Source: Lacrimispora amygdalina (GTDB lineage Bacteria; Bacillota; Clostridia; Lachnospirales; Lachnospiraceae). Taken from it: a DNA stretch of 64,000 nt. The notes below the pieces were generated by a model. The model was given only the letters and a program-made list of their open reading frames with translations, was not told the origin of the DNA and did no database searches. Where the stretch lies: contig NZ_OAOF01000021.1 of NCBI RefSeq assembly GCF_900205965.1, positions 18,113 through 82,112 of the forward strand. Direction: 5' to 3'. This document shows, piece after piece, positions 23,968-32,279 of the stretch. Both the position numbers and the translations under genes were made by a program. Positions within the stretch are counted from its first letter, which is position 1; the number at the start of each line of letters is the position of its first letter.

Positions 23968-26022
23968 CTATTTCTGTTTTTTATAATTAGCTGCCGCAGC
24001 ATCAAATACATTACGCAGATCATAATGATTATTAAGCTTTAATACCCAAGCGGTACGTCCGGCAACAAAATTCTCCAGTTTCTGCATATATTCTTCTGAG
24101 GTTATGCTGCCCTCTGATACATAGGTCAATCCCTTTTCCCAACTGGCGGTCAGCTCGGGATTAAGAAGCTGTCTGATGGAGGCATTCACCACATCAAAAA
24201 TCATCTCTCCTAGCAAAGTAGGAAGAATCACCTGGGTTTTCGTATTCAGCGAAAGATAACCAATATGAAACAGCTTTTTTAAAATCTCAGCCCGGGTCGC
24301 ACTGGTGCCTATTCCGCTGCCCTTGATCTGGGCACGCAGTTCTTCGTCTTCAATCAATTGTCCCGCATTCTCCATGGCGAGAATCATGGATCCTGATGTA
24401 TAGCGTTTTGGCGGAGAAGTTTCTCCTTCTTTGATCACCAGCTTTTTAATCGGCAGCTTCATACCTTTTTTCAACGAGCCAAGCATGGCAATAAAAGCAG
24501 GATTGTCCATTTGTTTCTGAGATGACTCGGAATTATTCTCATCCTGATTTTCACCTTCAGGAGAAGTATCTGAAGCCTTCTCATCCGCTTTTTTTCTGCT
24601 GCCGGACACATCGGCCACTTTTAAAAATCCAGCTTCCAGCATTACCCTGAAATTGGAATAAAAGTGCTCTTTGTCTGCTTCCAGTTCCAGCGCATACTTC
24701 TGATAAATGGCTGGCGGGTAGAAAATACTCAAAAACCTTCTGGCAATGACTTCATAAACTTTTGCCCCCAGAGGGTTTAAGCTTCTTAAAGATGAAAGTC
24801 CCTGACCTGTGGGAATTATGGCATAATGGTCTGTGATCTGCTTGTCATTGACGTATCGGGTTTTATCGATCGTTTTGTAGGACCCGCGGTCTAATGCCTC
24901 TTTTACAGCCTCTGATAAAGGCGAAAATCCATTTAAACCGCTGATGTTCTTATAGATTTCTTTGGCCACTGCGGTAGAAAGAACCCTGGCATCCGTTCTG
25001 GGGTAAGTGACCATCTTCTTCTCATAAAGCTCCTGAACCACTTTCAGTGTTTCATCAGGACTGATCTTAAACATCTTAGAACAGTCATTCTGAAGCTCAG
25101 CCAGATTATAAAGTAGCGGCGGGTTCTTGGTCTCCTTTTTCTTTTCCACTGAAACAACGCATGCCTCCATGGGATCTGCCTGGGAAAGCTTTTCAATCAA
25201 TTCTTCCGCATGCTTTCGCTCTTTAAATCCATTCTCTTTGTAAAGATAGGGTGATTCATAAAATTTAGAACCTGGTGCACTCTTCCATTCCCCGTCAAAA
25301 TCCAGATCTTCTCTGGTAAATGTACCGATCACACGGTAAAACGGTGTCTTAACAAAATCCCGGATCTCCCGTTCTCTCCGCACCACCATTCCCATCACGC
25401 AGGTCATAACCCGCCCGACAGAAATAACGGTATTCTTCCCGCTCTTTAAATAATTTGATATATGCTGCCCATATCTTAGTGTAAGCAAACGTGAAAAATT
25501 AATTCCCATAAGATAATCTTCTTTTGCACGCAGATACGCGGAAGCCGAAAGATTATCATATTCCGCCTCGTCCTTTGCCTCACGTATCCCTCTTAAAATT
25601 TCTTCTTCTGTCTGGGAATCAATCCAGACTCTCTTCTGCTTTTTCTGATTCACACCTGCCATCTGGGCAACCAGTCTGTATATGTATTCTCCTTCTCTTC
25701 CGGAGTCAGTACAGACATAGATTGTATCCACATCAGCTCTGTTGAGCAGACCGCTCACAATTTCGAATTGCCTGGCTGCGTTTGGAATCACTTCATATTT
25801 AAATTCTTTTGGAAGAAACGGCAGGGTGGACAGGCTCCATCGCTTATATTTAGGATCATAGCGTTCCGGATAGCTCATCGTGACCAGATGTCCCACGCAC
25901 CAGGTGATAATTACCTGGTCAGCTTCCAAGTATCCGTTGCTGCGTCTTCCGTTGATCTTAAGCGCATTTGCGAACTCCTGGGCCACACTTGGTTTTTCTG
26001 CGATATATAACGATTTTGACAT
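23968..26022 (-). CDS. topB: DNA topoisomerase III
   Basis: This 684-residue type IA topoisomerase relaxes and decatenates DNA by cutting one strand. The Toprim domain is at the N-terminus (LYIAEKPSVAQEFANAL; CTDSGREGEYIYR carries the acidic metal site). The nucleophile tyrosine is in KMVTYPRTDARVLS. GIGTSATRAEILKKL is the conserved late block. A charged, low-complexity insert (EKASDTSPEGENQDENNSES) sits near residue 490. No C-terminal zinc fingers are present, as usual for topoisomerase III. AGGGAG precedes the ATG. It heads a three-gene transcript from the promoter at 26058-26086. Chromosomal context here suggests the housekeeping copy rather than an integrative-element copy. Confidence 0.94.
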   Translation of the reverse strand: MSKSLYIAEKPSVAQEFANALKINGRRSNGYLEADQVIITWCVGHLVTMSYPERYDPKYKRWSLSTLPFLPKEFKYEVIPNAARQFEIVSGLLNRADVDTIYVCTDSGREGEYIYRLVAQMAGVNQKKQKRVWIDSQTEEEILRGIREAKDEAEYDNLSASAYLRAKEDYLMGINFSRLLTLRYGQHISNYLKSGKNTVISVGRVMTCVMGMVVRREREIRDFVKTPFYRVIGTFTREDLDFDGEWKSAPGSKFYESPYLYKENGFKERKHAEELIEKLSQADPMEACVVSVEKKKETKNPPLLYNLAELQNDCSKMFKISPDETLKVVQELYEKKMVTYPRTDARVLSTAVAKEIYKNISGLNGFSPLSEAVKEALDRGSYKTIDKTRYVNDKQITDHYAIIPTGQGLSSLRSLNPLGAKVYEVIARRFLSIFYPPAIYQKYALELEADKEHFYSNFRVMLEAGFLKVADVSGSRKKADEKASDTSPEGENQDENNSESSQKQMDNPAFIAMLGSLKKGMKLPIKKLVIKEGETSPPKRYTSGSMILAMENAGQLIEDEELRAQIKGSGIGTSATRAEILKKLFHIGYLSLNTKTQVILPTLLGEMIFDVVNASIRQLLNPELTASWEKGLTYVSEGSITSEEYMQKLENFVAGRTAWVLKLNNHYDLRNVFDAAAANYKKQK

Positions 26023-26057
26023 ATAACTCCCTACTGTTTTGTGATAGTAACCGTTCT

Positions 26058-26086
26058 ATTATACCATTAAACTTCATGAATAGCAA
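26058..26086 (-). promoter_or_regulatory. Promoter of topB
   Basis: On the minus strand TTGCTA (26086-26081), a 17-base spacer and a perfect TATAAT (26063-26058), 36 bases before the ATG. Confidence 0.7.
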
Positions 26087-26135
26087 ATATTTCTGACAAC
26101 TCTCACCAAAAGGCACATCAAAATTTATTATAACA

Positions 26136-26164
26136 TTGATAAAATTGAATATCAATGGTACAAT
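26136..26164 (+). promoter_or_regulatory. Promoter of the YbaK-family gene
   Basis: TTGATA (26136-26141), a 17-base spacer and TACAAT (26159-26164), 55 bases before the ATG at 26219. Confidence 0.65.
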
Positions 26165-26218
26165 GATTAACAATTTACTTAAAATTCTATTACATTAAAG
26201 CAAAGGAGTGTTCGTCTT

Positions 26219-26698
26219 ATGTCAATACAGAAGGTAAAAGAATATTTTAAAGAATCCGGAAGAGACTGCGATGTTATGGAATTTCCAGTCTCCAGTGCAA
26301 CTGTAGAATTAGCGGCAAAGGCACTTGACGTGATTCCTGCAAGAATTGCCAAAACCATGTCTTTTCACGCCCGTGAAGAAAACCGCTGCATTCTGGTGGT
26401 AACAGCTGGAGACATGAAGATTGATAATGCAAAATTCAAAAAAACATTTGGAATTAAATCAAAAATGCTGGCAGCAAACGAAGTGGCGGCCTTGACCGGT
26501 CATGAGATCGGGGGCGTATGTCCCTTTGCCAATCCGGACTGTGCGGCCACCTACTTAGATGTGTCACTTCAGAGATTTTCTTCTGTTTTTCCAGCCGCCG
26601 GCAGTTCTAATTCTGCCATTGAACTGACAAATGAAGAACTGTTTTTATTTGCTCATGCTATAGAATGGGTTGATGTCTGCAAGAGTATGGAGAGCTAA
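26219..26698 (+). CDS. YbaK/EbsC-family aminoacyl-tRNA deacylase
   Basis: This 159-residue single-domain protein belongs to the YbaK/ProX editing family, which hydrolyses misacylated tRNAs (for example Cys-tRNA-Pro or Ala-tRNA-Pro). ARIAKTMSFHAREENRCILV includes the conserved lysine region; TGHEIGGVCPFAN is the characteristic GGVCPF loop; VDVCK ends the protein. AAAGGAG lies upstream of the ATG. It overlaps the convergent EamA gene by 4 bases. The exact tRNA edited cannot be told from sequence. Confidence 0.9.
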   Translation: MSIQKVKEYFKESGRDCDVMEFPVSSATVELAAKALDVIPARIAKTMSFHAREENRCILVVTAGDMKIDNAKFKKTFGIKSKMLAANEVAALTGHEIGGVCPFANPDCAATYLDVSLQRFSSVFPAAGSSNSAIELTNEELFLFAHAIEWVDVCKSMES

Positions 26699-27582
26699 CG
26701 TTGGGAAACTGGTTTTCTGTATTCAGACAGTATAACTGCCAGGAACAACAGGCCGCAGCCCGTGAGAAGCTTTAAAGTTACCGGCTCTCCCAGAAGAAAA
26801 ACGGAGAACAGCAATCCAAAAACCGACTCAAAGGACAGAATAATAGAAGATGTATTCGGGCTTAAATGCTTCTGCCCCATATTTTGAAGAAGGAAACAGA
26901 TCATGGTACTGAAAATACCAAGATATAAAAGACTGACAGCCATCGAATGGTCGATTACAGCAAGCTTTAAACTTCCCTCCAGACAAGGAGCAATTACCCA
27001 GCTTAATCCTGCCGCCACTCCCATCTGCAGTACTGTCATTATAATGGGATCATAAGTTTCTGCATATCGCCCGACAAAAACGATGTGAAAAGCAAAAAAC
27101 AGTCCGCAAATAAGAGTCAGTAAGTCTCCCACATTCACGCTTAAGTCTCCCTCAAGCGAAATAAAGGCAAGTCCGATAACAGCAATCACAGCTGCTCCCA
27201 GATTGTTTTTTAATGGTTTTTTCTTATTAAAAAACCAGTGCAAAAACGGAACCAGAATCACGTATAATGTGGTTATAAATGCATTTTTACTGGCAGTGGT
27301 ATACTTCAGTCCATAGGTCTGAAAAAAATAACTGGTAAATAAAAAAAAGCCTAGTATCACTCCGCAGTAAACCTCTTTTTTCCCCACTTCCCTTAACCGC
27401 TTCCAGAACACTGCAGAAAGTGCTGCAAACGCGATGGTAAACCGCAGCGCAAGCAGATAAGTCGGAGATATAACATCTACCGAATTTTTCATCACGGCAA
27501 ACGCACTTCCCCAGATAATCGTCGTGATAATCAGTCCTATGACTGATAGTGCCTTTATTCCATTTTCATTCACTTTATTCAT
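26695..27582 (-). CDS. EamA-family (DMT) transporter
   Basis: This 295-residue protein has ten predicted membrane helices arranged as two EamA repeats (residues about 15-140 and 155-290). Landmarks are IIWGSAFAVMKNSVD in helix 1-2, YTTASKNAFITTLYVILVPFL ending the first repeat, and SPNTSSIILSFESVFGLLFS in the second. DMT-superfamily carriers usually export metabolites such as amino acids or nucleotides. The SEYRK tail lies in the cytoplasm. AAAGGATG precedes the start. It is a single gene convergent with the YbaK gene; substrate unknown. Confidence 0.9.
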   Translation of the reverse strand: MNKVNENGIKALSVIGLIITTIIWGSAFAVMKNSVDVISPTYLLALRFTIAFAALSAVFWKRLREVGKKEVYCGVILGFFLFTSYFFQTYGLKYTTASKNAFITTLYVILVPFLHWFFNKKKPLKNNLGAAVIAVIGLAFISLEGDLSVNVGDLLTLICGLFFAFHIVFVGRYAETYDPIIMTVLQMGVAAGLSWVIAPCLEGSLKLAVIDHSMAVSLLYLGIFSTMICFLLQNMGQKHLSPNTSSIILSFESVFGLLFSVFLLGEPVTLKLLTGCGLLFLAVILSEYRKPVSQR

Positions 27583-27614
27583 ATGTATACAAAAAGCATC
27601 CTTTCACAAAGGTA

Positions 27615-27640
27615 CAGGGGCGCAGTCATCTGCGTCCCTG
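27615..27640. terminator. Hairpin between galM and the EamA gene
   Basis: CAGGG-CGCAG pairs with CTGCG-CCCTG around TCAT. AGTTTTTAT follows on the plus strand, while the minus side lacks a T-run. It is probably the galM 3'-end structure, possibly imperfect as a terminator, or an attenuator before the EamA gene. Confidence 0.45.
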
Positions 27641-27656
27641 AGTTTTTATCAGTTCT

Positions 27657-28718
27657 TTACTGAATTGTGGAAAATTTGTATATAGTCGTTGTCTGATATT
27701 CCTGCCCTGCTTTTAAGATTGGGGAAGGAAATTCCGGTGTATTCACTGCATTGGGATAATACTGGGTTTCAAAGCAGTAACAGCAGCGCTTGTTATAAAC
27801 AGCACCGCCTTTTCCAGTCATCTGGTCATTTAAAAAATTAGCGGTATAAAACTGCATACCCGGAAGATCGGTGTAAACTTCCATCCGGATACCCGTCTGA
27901 TCCGACTCCGCAGCTGCACTTAACGCCAGCTCCTTTAACGGATGATTAAGTACCCAGTTATGGTCATAGCCGTTTCCAAAAACAAGATCTTCATAATCTG
28001 AATGAAAATCCTGTTCAATTGGTTTCATGGTAGTGAAATCCATGGGCGTTCCCTTTACCGGAGTAAATTCTCCAGTGGGAATTGAGATTTCATCGGCTCT
28101 TGTATATGTATCGGCATCTATCCAGACACGCTGCTTTAATGCATTACCGCCATCATGTCCATCCAGATTGAAATAGCTGTGATTGGTAAAGTTTGCTACC
28201 GTATCCTCATCGCAGATCATATGGTAAGAGATCTCCAGGCTGTTATCCTTTGTCAGGGTATACGTTATGGTAATATTGGCATTGCCGGGATATCCCTGAT
28301 CTCCATCCGGTGAAAACAGAGAAAAGCTCACGCTGGTTCCAAGCTCATTTTCTTCCACTTCGCTGTCCCACAGACGGGTTCGGTAAAGATCCGGTCCGCT
28401 ATGTAAGTTATTGGTGCTGTTATTGGCTGCAAGTTTATATTCTTTTCCATTAATGGTAAACTTTGCACCGGCAATACGGTTGGCATTTCTTCCAATGGGA
28501 GCCCCGAAATGCGGCGGGTTGAGCAGATAATCAGATACAGAATCATACCCTAATACCACATCTGTCTCCTTTCCGCTCCTGTCAGGTACAAGCATGGTTA
28601 CCCAAATTGCACCCAGATTTGTAAATGAAGCAGAAACTCTGTTTTCATTCACCAGTGTATACAGATACACTTCTCTGCCATCCGGCATGTTACCCCAAAG
28701 CTCTTTTTTGTATGCCAT
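27657..28718 (-). CDS. galM: Aldose 1-epimerase
   Basis: This 353-residue mutarotase interconverts the alpha and beta anomers of galactose/glucose. Family blocks: FGAPIGRNANRIAGAKFTIN, NLHSGPDLYRTRLWD (catalytic-site His), FTNHSYFNLDGHD (second His) and CCYCFETQYYPNAVNTPEFPS (catalytic Glu). No signal peptide. GGAGGAAG precedes the ATG. It sits between the EamA gene and asd on the same strand but is separated from asd by a terminator, so it may have its own weak promoter or rely on read-through. No galactose genes are adjacent. Confidence 0.94.
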   Translation of the reverse strand: MAYKKELWGNMPDGREVYLYTLVNENRVSASFTNLGAIWVTMLVPDRSGKETDVVLGYDSVSDYLLNPPHFGAPIGRNANRIAGAKFTINGKEYKLAANNSTNNLHSGPDLYRTRLWDSEVEENELGTSVSFSLFSPDGDQGYPGNANITITYTLTKDNSLEISYHMICDEDTVANFTNHSYFNLDGHDGGNALKQRVWIDADTYTRADEISIPTGEFTPVKGTPMDFTTMKPIEQDFHSDYEDLVFGNGYDHNWVLNHPLKELALSAAAESDQTGIRMEVYTDLPGMQFYTANFLNDQMTGKGGAVYNKRCCYCFETQYYPNAVNTPEFPSPILKAGQEYQTTTIYKFSTIQ

Positions 28719-28741
28719 ATTACTTCCTCCATATACCTATT

Positions 28742-28772
28742 TTATAAAAGCTCCCTCCTGGACAGAGAGAGC
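28742..28772 (-). terminator. Terminator after asd
   Basis: On the minus strand GCTCTCTC-7-GAGGGAGC followed by TTTTATAAAA; stem of eight pairs with one mismatch. Confidence 0.7.
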
Positions 28773-28784
28773 CTCATAATCCAG

Positions 28785-29873
28785 TTAATCTCTGGCTTTA
28801 ATATATCCCTGAGCTGTCAAAAGCTCTGCACAGAGTACTGCGCCTCCGGCTGCCCCGCGTACTGTATTATGGGACAGACCAATAAATTTATAATCATAAA
28901 CAGAATCTGTTCTTAACCGGCCGACAGAAACACCCATTCCGTTTTCAAAATCTACGTCAAGCGTTACCTGGGGACGGTTATCTTCTTCTAAATACTGAAT
29001 AAACTGCTTTGGAGCACTTGGAAGATCCAATTCCTGGGGAAGTCCCTTAAAGTTCACCAGACGGTCGATTAATTCCTGCTTTTCAGGCTGTTTGCGGAAT
29101 TTCACGAAAACTGCTGCTGTATGGCCATTGAGAACAGGTACCCGGACGCACTGACACGTAATTACAGGCTCTGCGGCCTTAACAATCTGACCATTCTCTA
29201 TAGTTCCCCAGAGCCGAAGCGGCTCCTGCTCGCTTTTTTCTTCCTCACCGCCAATATATGGAATAATATTGCCTTCCATCTCAGGCCAGTCTGCGAAAGT
29301 CTTTCCAGCTCCTGAAATTGCCTGATAAGTCGTAGCTACTACTTCATACGGTTCGAACTCCTTCCATGCAGTCAGAACCGGTGCATAGCTTTGAATGGAA
29401 CAGTTGGGTTTTACTGCAATAAATCCCCGCTGTGTGCCCAGGCGTTTTCTCTGGTCTTTTATTATTTCAAAATGCTCCGGATTAATCTCAGGAACTACCA
29501 TCGGTACATCCGGCGTCCATCGATGGGCGCTGTTGTTGGACACAACCGGCGTCTCAGTCTTTGCATAAGCTTCTTCAATCGCTTTGATCTCTTCTTTTGT
29601 CATGTCAACTGCACTGAATACGAAATCCACTTCTGCAGCAACTTTTTCGACCTCATTCACATTCATGACTGTTAAGTGTTTCACTGCTTCCGGCATAGGA
29701 GATGTCATCTTCCAGCGGTCTCCAACAGCCTCTTCGTATGACTTTCCGGCTGAACGGGGGCTGGCTGCCACTGTCACCACCTCATACCATGGATGGTTCT
29801 CAAGCAGAGATATGAATCTCTGACCAACCATACCGGTAGCTCCCAATATACCAACTCGCAACTTCTTTTCCAT
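28785..29873 (-). CDS. asd: Aspartate-semialdehyde dehydrogenase
   Basis: This 362-residue enzyme reduces aspartyl phosphate to aspartate semialdehyde with NADPH, feeding lysine/diaminopimelate, threonine and methionine synthesis. RVGILGATGMVGQRFISLL is the nucleotide-binding loop; the catalytic cysteine is in VKPNCSIQSYAPVL; YQAISGAGKTFADWPEMEGN and VPVLNGHTAAVFVKFRKQPE complete the active site. The form is the archaeal/fungal-like class, not the E. coli class. The start at 29873 is set by GAGGAG 6 bases upstream; an earlier in-frame ATG overlaps that site. It is a single-gene unit ending at the 28742-28772 terminator. Confidence 0.94.
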   Translation of the reverse strand: MEKKLRVGILGATGMVGQRFISLLENHPWYEVVTVAASPRSAGKSYEEAVGDRWKMTSPMPEAVKHLTVMNVNEVEKVAAEVDFVFSAVDMTKEEIKAIEEAYAKTETPVVSNNSAHRWTPDVPMVVPEINPEHFEIIKDQRKRLGTQRGFIAVKPNCSIQSYAPVLTAWKEFEPYEVVATTYQAISGAGKTFADWPEMEGNIIPYIGGEEEKSEQEPLRLWGTIENGQIVKAAEPVITCQCVRVPVLNGHTAAVFVKFRKQPEKQELIDRLVNFKGLPQELDLPSAPKQFIQYLEEDNRPQVTLDVDFENGMGVSVGRLRTDSVYDYKFIGLSHNTVRGAAGGAVLCAELLTAQGYIKARD

Positions 29874-30033
29874 CGCTTTCTCCTCATTTCTTTTCATTTT
29901 GTAATACTATAATACGCTAAATTCTTAACTATCCTATAACAAAGTGAAAAAAAAATCAATATTTATTCGTGAGAAAAATACATTTGTACGCGGCTCGAGG
30001 ACATTTCCTTTAAATGTGTGTTGCAGTAAAGCA

Positions 30034-32268
30034 TTAAAGGCGTACTTTGCTGCCTTTTCCATCTCTCCTGCTAATCTTTAAGCGGTTTAAATGGACTTCT
30101 TTTTCTTTATATTGTATCACCGGTTCATCTCCCAGTAAGTAAACCGTCTCCAGAGTTTCTCCTGGTGAAAGTTTAATCCCTCTTACACCTCTGGCATTCT
30201 TTTTCATCTCAGGTATTTCTTCTGTTGTAAAGCGCAGGAATATACCTGAAGAGGTCTGAAGCACAGTATCTGTCTGTCCCTCATATGGAAGCACCATGAT
30301 GAGCGTATCATCATCTAACAGCCTGGTAGCGGCTACGGTACGGTTATTTGTCTCAAATTCTTCTCCGGGAACCATCTTGATCAGAGCCTGTCTGGTAGCA
30401 AAAAGGAATTTCTTCCCTTTTAATCCGGCTGCATGGGATAAATAGATGATTTCTTCCCTGGTTCCGTCAAATTTACTTAAGTTATCAACGGGAGTCCCTT
30501 TATCCCGCAGTTTCCCGCCTGGTATGTCCAGTACTTTAATCTGGTGTAAATTCCCAGTATTGGTAAATATACAGATCTTATCCGTATTCAAACAGTTTAC
30601 CACAAAAGGATTCTCTGTTTCAATGGTTTCTTTATTTCTGTCGTAAGTATTTTTATCCAGTACTTTGCAGTATCCAAACCGGTCCATCACAAAGGTGACT
30701 TCTGATACAGTGACTGCTGCCTCGTCATAGACAGCTTCCTTGCCATCCTCAATTAAGGTCTTTCTGGGAGTACCATATTCTGTTTTAATATAATTTAAAT
30801 CTTTTTTAATGACCTGCGCCATGTTCTTTCTGCTGGAGAGGATTTTTTCATATTCTTTTATCTTTGCAAGAGTCTCCTTAAATTCCTTTTCCAGCTGGAG
30901 AATCTCCAGTCCGATCAGTTTATATAAACGCATCTCAAGGATTGCACTTGCCTGCTTCTCTGTAAAGGATAACTTTTTCGCATCTGCTTCAAAACCCTTT
31001 ACCCGGAAGGAAATATTGGAAGTATCACCTGTCATCAGACAGTTTTTGGCATCCTTTAGATTTTTTGATCCTCTTAATACAGCGATAATCAAATCAATGA
31101 TATCGCAGGCCTTTATCAGACCTTCTTTAATCTCTTTCTTTTCCAGTTCTTTGTCTAAGAGAACCTGATATTTTCTGGTCGCATTGGTATATTGGAATTC
31201 CAGATAATTTTTAAGAATCCCTTTTAAATTAAGAGTTTCCGGTCTTCCGCCTGCGATTGCCAGCATGTTTACGCCGTAAGTATCTTCCAGTTTCGTCTTT
31301 TTATAGAGGATATTACGGATCTTTTCTACATCAGCGTCCTTACGAAGCTCCAGAACGATCCGGATTCCTTCCTTATTCGACTGATTGGAGATATCTACTA
31401 CATCGGTAAGCTTTTTATTCTCCACCAGATCTGCTACATCCATCAGAAATTTATTAATTCCGGCTCCGACCATAGTATACGGAATCTCGGTAATGATCAG
31501 CTTGTCTTTATCTGCTTTTCGCTTTCCAAGCTCTACCTCTATTTTTCCCCGCAGCTTGATCTTTCCCATTCCTGTTTCATAGATAGCCGGAAGATCGCTT
31601 TTATTTGCAATAATTCCGCCTGTGGGAAAATCAGGCCCAGGCAGAAAGTCCATCAGTTCTCCTATGGATATATCCGGATTGTCAATATACGCCTGAACTG
31701 CATCCACCACTTCTCCTAAATTATGAGGGGGAATGCTTGTGCTCATTCCGACTGCAATTCCTTCTGCGCCGTTGATCAGCAGATTGGGGACTCTTACGGG
31801 CAGAACCTCCGGTTCTTTTTCCGTCTCATCATAGTTGGGGATAAAATCTACGGTTTTATCCAGATCTTTTAAATAGACCTCTTCCGCAAACTTTTCCAGT
31901 CTGGCTTCTGTATATCGCATGGCTGCGGCCCCGTCTCCTTCTATTGAGCCGAAGTTACCGTGACCGTTTACCAGTGGAACTCCTTTTTTAAATACCTGAG
32001 ACATCACCACCAGGGTTTCGTAGATGGAGCTGTCTCCATGTGGATGATATTTACCCATGGTATCACCCACAATACGCGCTGATTTCCTGTGAGGTTTATC
32101 ATGATTTAGATGCAGTTCGCTCATATCATAAAGCACGCGGCGCTGCACCGGTTTTAATCCATCTCTCGCATCCGGGATTGCTCTTGCTGTAATGACACTC
32201 ATGGAGTAGTTCATGTAGCTTTTCTGCATTTCCTCGGAATATTCTGTTTTAATAATTTTTTCTGACAT
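30034..32268 (-). CDS. parC: DNA topoisomerase IV subunit A (GyrA/ParC family)
   Basis: This 744-residue breakage-reunion subunit carries the catalytic tyrosine Y119 in AAMRYTEARL. The quinolone region is HPHGDSSIYE, with S80 and E84 at the usual resistance positions, i.e. the unmutated state. The C-terminal beta-pinwheel starts after about residue 500. No canonical GyrA box (Q-R-R-G-G-K-G) is seen; KKNARGVRGIKL is the closest segment. That argues for topoisomerase IV, which unlinks replicated chromosomes, rather than gyrase. It follows parE by 11 bases. AAGGAGAAGG precedes the ATG. Confidence 0.88.
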   Translation of the reverse strand: MSEKIIKTEYSEEMQKSYMNYSMSVITARAIPDARDGLKPVQRRVLYDMSELHLNHDKPHRKSARIVGDTMGKYHPHGDSSIYETLVVMSQVFKKGVPLVNGHGNFGSIEGDGAAAMRYTEARLEKFAEEVYLKDLDKTVDFIPNYDETEKEPEVLPVRVPNLLINGAEGIAVGMSTSIPPHNLGEVVDAVQAYIDNPDISIGELMDFLPGPDFPTGGIIANKSDLPAIYETGMGKIKLRGKIEVELGKRKADKDKLIITEIPYTMVGAGINKFLMDVADLVENKKLTDVVDISNQSNKEGIRIVLELRKDADVEKIRNILYKKTKLEDTYGVNMLAIAGGRPETLNLKGILKNYLEFQYTNATRKYQVLLDKELEKKEIKEGLIKACDIIDLIIAVLRGSKNLKDAKNCLMTGDTSNISFRVKGFEADAKKLSFTEKQASAILEMRLYKLIGLEILQLEKEFKETLAKIKEYEKILSSRKNMAQVIKKDLNYIKTEYGTPRKTLIEDGKEAVYDEAAVTVSEVTFVMDRFGYCKVLDKNTYDRNKETIETENPFVVNCLNTDKICIFTNTGNLHQIKVLDIPGGKLRDKGTPVDNLSKFDGTREEIIYLSHAAGLKGKKFLFATRQALIKMVPGEEFETNNRTVAATRLLDDDTLIMVLPYEGQTDTVLQTSSGIFLRFTTEEIPEMKKNARGVRGIKLSPGETLETVYLLGDEPVIQYKEKEVHLNRLKISRRDGKGSKVRL

Positions 32269-32279
32269 ATTCCTTCTCC

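Noticed and set aside
23968..26022. topB as a marker of an integrative conjugative element
   Set aside because: Neighbouring genes are housekeeping or metabolic, with no relaxase, type IV secretion or integrase genes in sight.
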